In this document: piece after piece, positions 54,139 to 63,063 of the stretch | Position numbering within the stretch: position 1 is the first letter of the stretch | Layout: each line of letters opens with the position of its first letter | DNA from: Saprospiraceae bacterium | Lineage (GTDB): Bacteria > Bacteroidota > Bacteroidia > Chitinophagales > Saprospiraceae | Length of the DNA: 64,000 nt | Direction: 5' to 3' | NCBI GenBank assembly: GCA_013360405.1 | Contig: JABWBR010000028.1 | Coordinates: 38,615 to 102,614 of the forward strand | Position numbers and translations under genes: made by a program | Notes under the pieces: generated by a model | Databases searched by the model: none | The model's input: only the letters and a program-made list of their open reading frames with translations | Told to the model about the DNA's origin: nothing

Positions 54139-55934
54139 TGCAGATGCGCCGGTTTGATGTCCAGCGTAAGGTGGTTGTCGCTGCTCAGCCTTTGGTGCAA
54201 AGCAGTAGTTTTAGGTAGTTCGTATTCGTAATAATAAGTGCAGGTGTGCAACTGGCTTTCATAAAAATGCAGGTCTTCTGCATGAAGAGCGCCATCGAGT
54301 GCCCGGTCTGCACTGACGGCCAGCTTGAGCCACTGCCAGGCAATGGTTACTATGCTGAAATACTCCAGGTAAAGGGTGGCATCGGCCAGGAAAACTTCGG
54401 GCGGATGCGTGCCTGCAAGCTTGCCGAGGTGTTGTGTGATTTGCTGTAGGGCGCCGACAGCCTGCGCCAACTGCCCGGCCCTGGCTTTTAATCCGGGCCT
54501 TTGCTGGGCTTCTTCTATGGTTTTGGCCAGTTCGGCTGCATACAATTGGGCCGTTTTTCCGTTGGCCATAAATATTTTCCTTCCCAACAGATCCATGCCG
54601 TGAATGGCCGTGGTGCCCTCGTAAATGGCATTGACACGGATGTCCCGGTAGTATTGTTCCAATGGAAAATCGTCGCAATAACCGGCGCCTCCCATGCATT
54701 GCATGCCTGCGCTGACAGCTAGCGTACCCATTTCACTGGGATAAGATTTGGCAATGGGCGTGAGTAATTCAAGCAGCAAGTGGGCATTTTCTTTTTCTTC
54801 GCCCTCGCCCACACGGTGCAGGTCACCATAAAAGCTGCATTGTAGCAAAAGTGCCATACTTCCTTCAATAACAGCCTTTTGGAATAGCAACATTCTTTTT
54901 ACATCGGCGTGCTCGATGATAAGTACTTGGGGCTGGTTGATGTCTTTGTTGGAAGGATGCCGGCCCTGGGGGCGTTCGTTGGCGTATTTGAGCGCAGTCT
55001 GGTAGGCGCCGGAGGCGACGCCCGTGGCCATCAGTCCGGTGCCGATTCGGGCTTCATTCATCAGTTGAAACATATACGACAGGCCCTTGTGGGGTTCTCC
55101 TACCAGATATCCCCGGCAGTCGTCGTGTTCACCCATCATCAGATGAGCGGCCACGTATCCCTTTTGTCCCATTTTGCCAAAGATACCCGCAGTGGTCACG
55201 TCGTTAAAAACCAATTCCCCGTTTTCAGGCCGGTATTTGGGCACGACAAACAAGGAAATACCTTTGGTTCCGGCCGGGGCTCCTTTGATCCGGGCCAGCA
55301 AGAGGTGTACGACGTTGTCGACGGCGGTGTGGTCGCCTCCCGATATGTATATTTTTTGTCCTTTTATTAAAAAATGTCCATCCGATGTGGGCGTTGCACT
55401 CGAGGTAATATCCGATAGCGAACTGCCCGCCTGTGGTTCGGTAAGCGCCATGGTGCCTTGCCAGTGACCGGCGAACATAGATGGAATATACGTTTGTGCC
55501 AACTCTTCAGCGCCAAAATTGCGGATAAGCCTGGCTGCGCCCTGGGTGAGAAAAGCATAGCTCACCGCATTGGCGTTGGCGGCGTAAAAAACGAGTTGGC
55601 AGGCACTCAACAGGGTTTGCGGCATGAGCCGGCCGTTGTTGTGAGGGGCATCAATGGCTGATATCCAGCCGCCTTCTGCTAGCGCCATGATGGCCTGCTT
55701 TAAACCGGGATGCACCTCTACTACGCCATCCTTGTAGTAGGCCTTGTCTTTGTCCATTTCGCGAAAAATAGGGTAGAGGTAGTTGTCGCTCAGCTGTTTG
55801 GCGGCATCGAGGGTCATCAGGAAGGCTTCGGCGTCGAAGTCAGAAAACAGGGAATGGCGTCTGAGCTCGGGGCCGTTTAGCACTTCGAGCAGCAAGAATT
55901 GCAAAAATCTGGGGTTGATGTAGGTGTTATCCAT
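54135..55934 (-). CDS. Acyl-CoA dehydrogenase
   Basis: FAD-dependent alpha,beta-dehydrogenation of acyl-CoA. The 599-residue protein has an N-terminal helical domain, 'GTMALTEPQAGSSLSDITSS' (middle-domain flavin motif), 'GGDHTAVDNVVHLLLARIKG', and 'CMGGAGYCDDFPLEQYYRDI' followed by 'YEGTTAIHGMDLLGRK' carrying the probable catalytic glutamate. The extra C-terminal domain (about 480-599) puts it in the roughly 600-residue ACDH_C-type subfamily rather than the 380-residue short-chain type. It is coupled to the MBL gene, and fmt lies 82 bp upstream on the same strand. Confidence 0.93.
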   Translation of the reverse strand: MDNTYINPRFLQFLLLEVLNGPELRRHSLFSDFDAEAFLMTLDAAKQLSDNYLYPIFREMDKDKAYYKDGVVEVHPGLKQAIMALAEGGWISAIDAPHNNGRLMPQTLLSACQLVFYAANANAVSYAFLTQGAARLIRNFGAEELAQTYIPSMFAGHWQGTMALTEPQAGSSLSDITSSATPTSDGHFLIKGQKIYISGGDHTAVDNVVHLLLARIKGAPAGTKGISLFVVPKYRPENGELVFNDVTTAGIFGKMGQKGYVAAHLMMGEHDDCRGYLVGEPHKGLSYMFQLMNEARIGTGLMATGVASGAYQTALKYANERPQGRHPSNKDINQPQVLIIEHADVKRMLLFQKAVIEGSMALLLQCSFYGDLHRVGEGEEKENAHLLLELLTPIAKSYPSEMGTLAVSAGMQCMGGAGYCDDFPLEQYYRDIRVNAIYEGTTAIHGMDLLGRKIFMANGKTAQLYAAELAKTIEEAQQRPGLKARAGQLAQAVGALQQITQHLGKLAGTHPPEVFLADATLYLEYFSIVTIAWQWLKLAVSADRALDGALHAEDLHFYESQLHTCTYYYEYELPKTTALHQRLSSDNHLTLDIKPAHLQ

Positions 55935-56016
55935 TTTATTATTATTTTATTTTACTCATACGAAATTTTCTCATCAATTTATTTTCATTAAAAAACAAAA
56001 AGCAATTTACGAAAGC

Positions 56017-56931
56017 TCACCATTTATAACCATTTAAAAAATCGGCAATCGACATTCTTTTTTTGCCTTGCAATTGCAATTCGAGCACATTGATATAGCC
56101 GTCGGCGGTGGCGATGTGAAGCCATTTTTTGTGATCGGAGATCACCGTGCCGGGCGGCTCGGCTGGAGGGGAAGGCACGGGAGCGGATTGGAGTATTTTG
56201 AGTTCGAGGCCCTGAAAAGTTGTCCAGGCAGCAGGGTAGGGGCTTAGTCCCCGGATAAAATTATGGACGGCCGCGGTGGATTGATCAAAATTGATCTCGC
56301 AGGTTTCGTGAAATAACTTGGGTGCAGAGGTAGCCTGACTATCGTCTTGCTTAAGCGCGTGGTACTGTCCCGATTCGATGGCTTTAACTGTTGTAAGCGC
56401 TACCTCGGCTCCGAGCGTCATCAGCCGGTCGTGAAGTTCGCCGGCCGTTTCGTTTTCACCGATGGGAATGCGCTCCTGGAAAAGCAGGTCGCCGGTATCG
56501 ATATCCTGTTGTATAAAAAAAGAGGTAACGCCCGTTTCTTTTTCGCCTCTTATGATCGCCCAGTTGATGGGGGCGGCCCCCCGGTATTTGGGCAATAGGG
56601 AGGCGTGCAGATTGAAGGTGCCCCGAGCTGGCATTCGCCATACTGCCTCGGGTAGCATTCGGAAAGCGACGACCACCTGGAGGTCGGCTTTGAGCGCTTG
56701 TAGCGACGCCAAAAATGAGGGATCCTTTAGTTTGAGGGGTTGCAGAATTTGCAAGCCTTTAGACACGGCGTATTGCTTAACGGGCGATTCGATCAATTGC
56801 TTGTGGCCCCGGCCGCCGGTTTTGTCGGCGGCTGTAACCACGCCTACCACCTGGTATCCCTCCCGGATCAACAAATCGAGCGTAGGTACGGCAAAGGCGG
56901 GTGTGCCCATAAAAACGATGCGCAACGACAT
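56017..56931 (-). CDS. fmt: Methionyl-tRNA formyltransferase
   Basis: Fmt formylates initiator Met-tRNA using 10-formyl-THF. From ATG 56931 the protein is 304 residues: 'RIVFMGTPAFAVPTLDLLI', 'GRGHKQLIESPVK', 'LPEAVWRMPARGTFNLHASL' with catalytic N/H, 'LPKYRGAAPINWAI', 'GVTSFFIQQDIDTGDLL', and a C-terminal OB-like domain ('FIRGLSPYPAAWTTF'). def is not adjacent. It starts 4 bp after the GT2 gene, so it is cotranscribed with it. Confidence 0.97.
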   Translation of the reverse strand: MSLRIVFMGTPAFAVPTLDLLIREGYQVVGVVTAADKTGGRGHKQLIESPVKQYAVSKGLQILQPLKLKDPSFLASLQALKADLQVVVAFRMLPEAVWRMPARGTFNLHASLLPKYRGAAPINWAIIRGEKETGVTSFFIQQDIDTGDLLFQERIPIGENETAGELHDRLMTLGAEVALTTVKAIESGQYHALKQDDSQATSAPKLFHETCEINFDQSTAAVHNFIRGLSPYPAAWTTFQGLELKILQSAPVPSPPAEPPGTVISDHKKWLHIATADGYINVLELQLQGKKRMSIADFLNGYKW

Positions 56932-56935
56932 AGGC

Positions 56936-57889
56936 TTAAAATCGCTTGATAGATTCAATAATATATAGCGGGCGCTGTTTGATCTCGCTGTAAATATTCG
57001 ACAGATAAATCGACATGATGTAGAGGTTGAGGCAGGTTACTGCAAAAAAAACAGAGATGAGCAGCACCAGAAATGTCCAGCCCGCATTGGCCTCGGTGGC
57101 GTTACCCAGCAGGTCAAACCCCGTGAACTTGAATTTGAGCGCATTGACCACCACGCCTATCAGGAACAATAGCGAAAACAGGAAGATCCACAGTAGCAGG
57201 GTGCGAAGGAAAGTGGTATAAGAGGTAATGGCCAACAGCGAAGTGCGGAAGCGTTCGGTAAAGGCTTCGTCCATGTCTTCTTCGAGGGGTTCGTCAACTA
57301 GCAGATGGGTAGTGCGATAGCCCACAATGGAATAGATCGCCTTCATATAGCGCAGGTTTTCGCGCAGACGCAACAGCGAATTGAGCGCTCTGCGGGAAAT
57401 AATACGCGTATTGTGGGCTTTTTTGTCAATCTTGAGTTTGGAATAGCGTTTTAGTATCGAATAAAACAGTCCGTAGAGCCAGCGCAGGTAAAATCTCACT
57501 TTACGGGTACGCGCCCGCAGATATACGATATCATAGTCCTCGCGGGTTTTTTCAAAAAGAGAAATAACCACTTCGGGGGCGTGATAAAAAGCGGGTTCGA
57601 TAATAACGGTATAATCGCCGTTGGCACGGTCGAGGCCGGCCACGATGGCGTGGTTTTTATTCACCGGGCTCGACATATTGAGCAGGTAGATGTTCTTTTT
57701 TAAAGATTCGTCGAGCGGTGCAATTTCGGGGTCGACCGGGCAGCCGGCGCAGTTATTTACCAAAATGATCTCAAAATCGCTGAAATGCGTGTCGAGCAGG
57801 GGGTGCAAACGCTGCAAAAAGTCGGTGAGCCGGCCTTGCTGCCAGGTGCCGGGAACCACGCTAACGACTGATAAAAAGGTGTTGAACAT
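56936..57889 (-). CDS. Membrane-associated GT2 family glycosyltransferase
   Basis: From ATG 57889 the product has 317 residues. The N-terminal GT-A domain is DPM1/ArnC-like ('LSVVSVVPGTWQQGRLTDFL', 'DFEIILVNNCAG', 'NHAIVAGLDRANGDYTVIIE'), but the usual DxD metal motif is replaced by 'IIEPAFYHAPEVV', which is unusual. Two C-terminal membrane helices (about 228-252 and 272-296) anchor it. Probably transfers sugar to or from a lipid carrier at the inner membrane; donor unknown. ATG 57943 is an alternative start. Confidence 0.85.
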   Translation of the reverse strand: MFNTFLSVVSVVPGTWQQGRLTDFLQRLHPLLDTHFSDFEIILVNNCAGCPVDPEIAPLDESLKKNIYLLNMSSPVNKNHAIVAGLDRANGDYTVIIEPAFYHAPEVVISLFEKTREDYDIVYLRARTRKVRFYLRWLYGLFYSILKRYSKLKIDKKAHNTRIISRRALNSLLRLRENLRYMKAIYSIVGYRTTHLLVDEPLEEDMDEAFTERFRTSLLAITSYTTFLRTLLLWIFLFSLLFLIGVVVNALKFKFTGFDLLGNATEANAGWTFLVLLISVFFAVTCLNLYIMSIYLSNIYSEIKQRPLYIIESIKRF

Positions 57890-57995
57890 GCCTGTAGGAT
57901 AAAAAAGTGGCTTTTTTTGCCATAAAAAGGGCAATTTCTGCAACTTTTTATAAAAAATGCGTCAAAAATGCAACATAATGCTGAAAATTCATTGT

Positions 57996-58003
57996 TAAAT
58001 TTG
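57996..58003 (+). promoter_or_regulatory. -7 box of the C39 exporter operon
   Basis: TAAATTTG matches TAnnTTTG and would start transcription about 17 nt before ATG 58027. No clear -33 TTTG. Confidence 0.5.
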
Positions 58004-58026
58004 TGTGATGCCATCCAATCCGCTAT

Positions 58027-60216
58027 ATGCTGAATAGCTTTCCATTTTATCCGCAACATGACGCCATGGATTGTGGGGCTACCTGCCTGCGCATGGTCGC
58101 TCGCCATTTTGGCAGGTATTATACCCTGGATTACCTCAGGGATCTTACCCACATCGGCAAACAAGGCGTTACCCTCCTCGGCATTAGCGACGCTGCAGAG
58201 CATATCGGCCTGCAAACCCTCGCAGTAAAAACCACCTACGAGCGCTTGTCTTCCGATATCCCCATGCCCTGTATTGTGCATTGGCGCCAAAACCACTTTG
58301 TGGTGGTGTATAAAGCTAATAAAAACTACGTATGGATAGCAGATCCCGCTTCTGGAACATATAAACTTACGCGCCACGAATTTTTGGAAAACTGGGTGAG
58401 CGACTCTGAAGAGGGAGAGGCAATGGGGGTTTTGCTCCTGCTGGAAACTACGCCTGCTTTTTTTGATCGCGATGATCAGTCTACCAGTAAGGATAGCTGG
58501 TGGTATGTGTATGCTTATTTCAAAAAGCACACGGCTTTAATAGGCCAACTGGCTTTGGGGCTGTTTATCGGCAGCATTTTGCAACTGATGTTCCCGTTTT
58601 TGGTCAAATCCGTGATCGATGTGGGTATCGGCACCGCCGACATGGGATTCATCAAAATCGCGCTGATCGCACAGGCCGTCTTATTGCTTACCCAGGTAGG
58701 CGTAGAATATGTTCGCAGTCAGATACTCATACATATTGGTGTGCGGGTTAATGTAAGCCTTATATCGGATTTTCTGATCAAGCTTACCCGTCTTCCTGTG
58801 CGATTTTTTGATTCCAAAGTAACCGGCGATTTACTACAACGCATTACCGACCACGAGCGAGTGCAGCGTTTTCTGACCTCTACTACGCTGGTATCTGTTT
58901 TTTCGTTTGTCAATATCATCGCTTTTTCGCTGTTGCTTTTTTTCTGGCATCCGGCAGTAGCCTCCGTTTTTTTGGCAGGTACCGTGTTGTATCTGTTATT
59001 CCTTTATTGGCTGCAAAATATGCGCCGTGAGTTTGATTACAAACGTTTCGATCAGTCGGCAGAACACCAGAGCCATCTAATAGAACTTATAGACGGTATG
59101 CAGGAGATTATACTCCATAATGCCGAAAAACAGAAACGATGGAACTGGGAGCGCGTGCAGGCTCGTTTGTTCCGCACCGCTATCGGCTCGATTCGTATCG
59201 AGCAGATACAACGCGCCGGCGCTACAGCCATTAATGAAGGCAAAAACCTCATTATCACTTTAATAGTAGCTAAAGCCGTGCTGGACGGCGATATGACGAT
59301 CGGCATGCTGGTGGCGATACAATACGTGGTGGGGCAATTGAATACACCCCTTAATCAGGCTATCGAATTCATTGCATCCTGGCAAGAGACCAAGATGAGC
59401 CTCGAGCGGATGAACGAAATTCATAGCAGGCAAGACGAAGAAAACCTGGAAGAAAAAATCACCATCCTGCCCGAGTTTGGCGACCTGATCATGGATGATG
59501 TATCTTTCCATTATCCAGGGCCGCATACCCGCCCGATCTTGAAAAATGTCAATCTGCATATTCCAAAAGGGAAAACTACCGCCATCGTGGGTAGTAGCGG
59601 CAGCGGTAAAACGACTATGCTGAAATTATTGCTGGCGTTTTATCAGCCGGCAGAAGGCAGTGTCAGAATCGGCGATGTCAATTTGAAAAACCTGAATATG
59701 AAGCTATGGCGCAGCAAATGCGGCGTAGTGATGCAAGATGGGTTTATTTTTAACGATACTATTGCCAAAAACATAGCCCTGGGAGATGAAATAGTGGACA
59801 AGGAGAAACTACTCAAAGCAGTTAAAGTAGCTAATATCCAGTCTTTTATCGAATCACTGCCACTTGGCTACAATACTAAAATTGGAACAGAAGGCCTGGG
59901 CCTCAGCCAAGGTCAGCGCCAGCGCATGCTCATAGCCCGGGCGGTTTACAAAAACCCGGAGTACATGTTTTTTGACGAAGCTACCACCTCTCTCGATGCC
60001 TATAACGAGATGGTGATCATGGAAAACCTCGAAGAGTTCTTCAGACAAAAAACGGTTGTTATAGTAGCTCACCGGTTAAGTACGGTAATGAACGCTGACA
60101 ATATTGTGGTACTCGACGGAGGCGAAATTGTGGAACAAGGCACGCATGAAGAACTTACCTATATCAGAGGCGCTTATTACCACCTGGTGCGCAATCAGTT
60201 GGAACTCGGCGCATAA
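58027..60216 (+). CDS. C39-peptidase-containing ABC exporter (PCAT)
   Basis: PCATs cut double-glycine leaders from peptides and export the cargo. The 729-residue protein has a C39 domain at 1-135 with catalytic 'QHDAMDCGATCLRMV' (Cys16), histidine in 'VHWRQNHFVVVYKA' and aspartate in 'WIADPASG'. A six-helix transmembrane domain (about 155-450) and an ABC domain follow: Walker A 'GSSGSGKTTML', signature 'LSQGQRQRMLIARAVY', 'FFDEATTSLD'. The membrane fusion protein gene follows by 11 bp. No double-glycine precursor gene or TolC homologue is visible nearby. Confidence 0.95.
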   Translation: MLNSFPFYPQHDAMDCGATCLRMVARHFGRYYTLDYLRDLTHIGKQGVTLLGISDAAEHIGLQTLAVKTTYERLSSDIPMPCIVHWRQNHFVVVYKANKNYVWIADPASGTYKLTRHEFLENWVSDSEEGEAMGVLLLLETTPAFFDRDDQSTSKDSWWYVYAYFKKHTALIGQLALGLFIGSILQLMFPFLVKSVIDVGIGTADMGFIKIALIAQAVLLLTQVGVEYVRSQILIHIGVRVNVSLISDFLIKLTRLPVRFFDSKVTGDLLQRITDHERVQRFLTSTTLVSVFSFVNIIAFSLLLFFWHPAVASVFLAGTVLYLLFLYWLQNMRREFDYKRFDQSAEHQSHLIELIDGMQEIILHNAEKQKRWNWERVQARLFRTAIGSIRIEQIQRAGATAINEGKNLIITLIVAKAVLDGDMTIGMLVAIQYVVGQLNTPLNQAIEFIASWQETKMSLERMNEIHSRQDEENLEEKITILPEFGDLIMDDVSFHYPGPHTRPILKNVNLHIPKGKTTAIVGSSGSGKTTMLKLLLAFYQPAEGSVRIGDVNLKNLNMKLWRSKCGVVMQDGFIFNDTIAKNIALGDEIVDKEKLLKAVKVANIQSFIESLPLGYNTKIGTEGLGLSQGQRQRMLIARAVYKNPEYMFFDEATTSLDAYNEMVIMENLEEFFRQKTVVIVAHRLSTVMNADNIVVLDGGEIVEQGTHEELTYIRGAYYHLVRNQLELGA

Positions 60217-60227
60217 CCCCCGCTAGC

Positions 60228-61517
60228 ATGCAACCCGATAAAGATATTGAGATCAGAAGTGAAGAGGTGCAGGAAATCCTCGGCACGCCCCCATCCTGGT
60301 TGGTGCGTTGGGGTACCACACTCGCCCTGGCTACTTTAGTGATTTTGGGCTGGATAGGATTTCTGATACCTTACCCCGATAGCACGGAGGCCGATATTCG
60401 CGTGTCCTCTACTGATCCGCCCCGCAAGATCCTCGCCGAACGCTCGGCTTTTATCAGTGAATTGAAGGCCGTCAACGAAGATACGGTGTCCGCCTCCGAA
60501 TTGCTGATCGTGTTTGAAAACAAGGCCAACTACGCCGATGTACTTACCCTCGAAGATCATATCATACGCGTAAAGGATATTAACGTGCCGTCTATTATGG
60601 CGTTCCGCCCTCCGCCAAACCTCATTTTGGGCGAGCTCCAAGACGCGTATTACGCCTTCATGGAAAAACAGGAGGCCTATACCTCTGGCCGATCGGGTAG
60701 GTTTGACAACCTGACGAGCTCCCAATTGCGCGACCAACTGCGAAAGGAGCAATCCGCGCTGGAATGGGAGAAAAAACGAAAAGAAAGCCTTGAGAAGCAA
60801 CTGGCATTGGTGAAAAACAGGTTTATCCGCGAGCAAAATTTGATGAGCGATAACCTGTCTTCTATCGATAAGGTACACAAACTGGAAGAGGAAGTCCTCA
60901 CCAGCGAACGTATGGTGCAGGGCTCGGAATCCAATATCAAAACCAAACAGATAGAAATTCAGCTCATTAAAGGGCAGATTTCCAGTTTTCGGAGGGGATC
61001 CGACAATAACCTCGACGTGGCAAATCGCGAATTGCTGGAGAGTTTCGGCAATTTGCGCAACCGGCTGGAAGAATGGATTAAGCAATACCTGGTCAGAGCC
61101 CCGGTAGACGGCGTGGTCATTATGTCGAATGATGCGATTACAGAAAAACAGTACGTGAGTACCGATATGGAACTGATGACCATTGTGCCGGTGAAACGCA
61201 AGGAAATTGTGGGAAAAGGACAGGTAAAACTGGTCGGCTCTGGTAAAGTCAAAGTAGGCAACGAGGTGATCGTTAAGTTTGACAGTTATCCCTACGAAGA
61301 ATTTGGCGTGGTGAAAGGAGTGGTATCCAAAAAGAGCAAACTCGCTTCCGATGGCGAGATCAGTATAGAGGTGACTTTCCCCAAAGGTATGCTTACCAGT
61401 ACCGGACGTGTATTGGAAGCAGGGCAAAATGCCATGACCGGCAAAGCACAGGTCATCACCGATCGCAAAAGGCTGATAGAATGGCTGTTTGAAAAGGTTA
61501 GAAACACGTTTATTTAG
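60228..61517 (+). CDS. HlyD-family membrane fusion protein of the exporter
   Basis: This is the periplasmic adaptor linking the ABC exporter to an outer-membrane channel. The 429-residue protein has one N-terminal membrane helix (about 26-48, 'LATLVILGWIGFLIPYP'), a split lipoyl/barrel domain, a long coiled-coil hairpin (about 135-270) and C-terminal 'YLVRAPVDGVVIMSNDAI', 'VGNEVIVKFDSYPYEEFG'. It is translated with the exporter. Its TAG stop abuts a perfect 17-bp palindrome. Confidence 0.92.
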   Translation: MQPDKDIEIRSEEVQEILGTPPSWLVRWGTTLALATLVILGWIGFLIPYPDSTEADIRVSSTDPPRKILAERSAFISELKAVNEDTVSASELLIVFENKANYADVLTLEDHIIRVKDINVPSIMAFRPPPNLILGELQDAYYAFMEKQEAYTSGRSGRFDNLTSSQLRDQLRKEQSALEWEKKRKESLEKQLALVKNRFIREQNLMSDNLSSIDKVHKLEEEVLTSERMVQGSESNIKTKQIEIQLIKGQISSFRRGSDNNLDVANRELLESFGNLRNRLEEWIKQYLVRAPVDGVVIMSNDAITEKQYVSTDMELMTIVPVKRKEIVGKGQVKLVGSGKVKVGNEVIVKFDSYPYEEFGVVKGVVSKKSKLASDGEISIEVTFPKGMLTSTGRVLEAGQNAMTGKAQVITDRKRLIEWLFEKVRNTFI

Positions 61518-61580
61518 GACTATTGGACTGTTAGACTATTGGACTATTAGCGCTAACAGTCCAATAGTCTAGTAGTCTTA
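61515..61580. terminator. Palindromic word element between convergent HlyD and lpdA
   Basis: GACTATTGGACTGTTAG (61518-61534) pairs perfectly with CTAACAGTCCAATAGTC (61553-61569). The loop carries another GACTATTGGACTATTAG copy. The HlyD stop (61515-61517) abuts it, and the lpdA stop (61578-61580) follows a decayed repeat. Confidence 0.8.
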
Positions 61581-62975
61581 CAAATGTATCACCTCATCAT
61601 ACGCGGCTGCGGCGGCTTCCATAATCGCTTCGCTCATCGTGGGGTGGGGATGCACCGATTTGATGATTTCGTGTCCGGTTGTTTCCAACTTACGGGCTAC
61701 CACTACTTCGGCTATCATTTCCGTTACGTTGGCGCCGATCAGGTGGGCGCCGAGGAACTCGCCGTATTTCGCGTCGAAGATCAACTTGACAAAACCGGCT
61801 TTAGCGCCCGCTGCGCTGGCTTTTCCGGAAGCGGAGAAGGGAAACTTGCCCACTTTGATTTCGTAGCCGGCTTCTTTGGCGGCTTGTTCGGTGTATCCGA
61901 CAGATGCTATTTCCGGGCTGCAATAGGTGCAGGAAGGAATATTGTTATAGTCGAGCGGCTCGGGATGATGCCCGGCGATTTTTTCTACACAGATAATGGC
62001 TTCGGCGCTGGCCACGTGGGCGAGTGCAGGGCCGGGTACGATATCGCCGATGGCGTAAATGCCGGCTACATTGGTGCGGTAGTATTCATCTACTTTTACC
62101 ATGCCGCGGTCGGTGGCGATGCCGAGTTCTTCGAGGCCGATGTTTTCGGTATTGGGCGCCACGCCTGCCGCTGAAAGCACGATATCGCAGCTAATTTCTT
62201 CGGTTTGGCCCGTTTTGCGGTTTTTCACGGTTACTTTGCAGCCTTTGCCTTTGGTGTCCACTGCTTCTACGCTGGTGTTGCCCATCACTTTGATGCCGCT
62301 TTTCTGGTATATTTTGCCGAGTTCTTTTGAGATGTCGGCGTCTTCGCGGGGCACCAGTCCCTGCTCCAGAAACTCTACGATGGTAACTTCCGTGCCGATG
62401 GTGCTGTAGAAATAGGCGAATTCCACGCCGATAGCGCCGGCGCCGATCACGACCATAGTCTTGGGTTGCTTGGACAAGCTCATAGCTTTGCGGTAGTCGA
62501 TCACCTTTTCGCCGTCGATGGGCACGTTGGGCAAGGCTTTGGCGCGGCCTCCGGTGGCGACGATGATGTGCGGCGCCGTGTATTCCGTAGTTTTGCCGCT
62601 TTCATCCGTCACGGCCACAGCTTTATTGCGCGTCAGCTTGCCGTTGCCGTTGATGATCGTGATTTTGTTCTTCCTGAACAAGAAGTTTACGCCCTTGCTC
62701 ATGCCGTCGGCTACGTCGCGGCTTCTTTTGACCATACCGCCGAAATCGGCCTCCGGTTTGCCTATTTTGATACCGTAGTCCTGGGCATGATTGATATATT
62801 CGAATACCTGGGCACTTTTCAGCAGGGCTTTGGTGGGAATGCAGCCCCAATTGAGACAAATGCCTCCCAGTGATTCACGCTCTACCACGCCTACTTTCAT
62901 CCCCAACTGAGCTGCTCTGATAGCGGCCACATAACCACCGGGTCCGCTGCCTATGACGATGAGATCGAAGTTCAT
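61578..62975 (-). CDS. lpdA: Dihydrolipoyl dehydrogenase
   Basis: LpdA is the E3 flavoenzyme of 2-oxoacid dehydrogenase complexes. The 465 residues show FAD motif 'VIGSGPGGYVAAIRAAQLG', the redox disulfide 'GGICLNWGCIPTKALL' (CxxxxC at about 40-45), NAD motif 'VVIGAGAIGVEFAYFYSTIG', 'YAIGDIVPGPALAHVASAEA' and the C-terminal base pair 'HPHPTMSEAIMEA' (His-Glu). No E1 or E2 genes are adjacent. The promoter -7 box is at 63000-63007. Confidence 0.97.
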   Translation of the reverse strand: MNFDLIVIGSGPGGYVAAIRAAQLGMKVGVVERESLGGICLNWGCIPTKALLKSAQVFEYINHAQDYGIKIGKPEADFGGMVKRSRDVADGMSKGVNFLFRKNKITIINGNGKLTRNKAVAVTDESGKTTEYTAPHIIVATGGRAKALPNVPIDGEKVIDYRKAMSLSKQPKTMVVIGAGAIGVEFAYFYSTIGTEVTIVEFLEQGLVPREDADISKELGKIYQKSGIKVMGNTSVEAVDTKGKGCKVTVKNRKTGQTEEISCDIVLSAAGVAPNTENIGLEELGIATDRGMVKVDEYYRTNVAGIYAIGDIVPGPALAHVASAEAIICVEKIAGHHPEPLDYNNIPSCTYCSPEIASVGYTEQAAKEAGYEIKVGKFPFSASGKASAAGAKAGFVKLIFDAKYGEFLGAHLIGANVTEMIAEVVVARKLETTGHEIIKSVHPHPTMSEAIMEAAAAAYDEVIHL

Positions 62976-62999
62976 AATCGTACTTTTTTAGTCCGGCGG

Positions 63000-63007
63000 C
63001 AAATATA
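63000..63007 (-). promoter_or_regulatory. lpdA promoter -7 box
   Basis: On the minus strand TATATTTG is an exact TAnnTTTG match, 24 bp upstream of the lpdA ATG. A TTTG at 63023-63020 lies only 12 bp further up, short of the usual spacing. Confidence 0.5.
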
Positions 63008-63035
63008 GCAATAGGCTACCAAACTGCGTAAAATA

Positions 63036-63063
63036 AAAAAACCCCGCTGCAACAACGCAGCGG
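63036..63063 (-). terminator. Rho-independent terminator upstream of lpdA
   Basis: CCGCTGC (63044-63050), loop AACAAC, GCAGCGG (63057-63063). On the minus strand the stem is followed by GG and then T7 (A7 at 63035-63041 on plus). It would end leftward transcription before the lpdA promoter. Confidence 0.7.

Noticed and set aside
60336..61427. 363-residue minus-strand frame opposite the HlyD gene
   Set aside because: It is antisense to a well-supported membrane fusion protein; its composition is biased (F/H/Q-rich) and no domain is recognisable.
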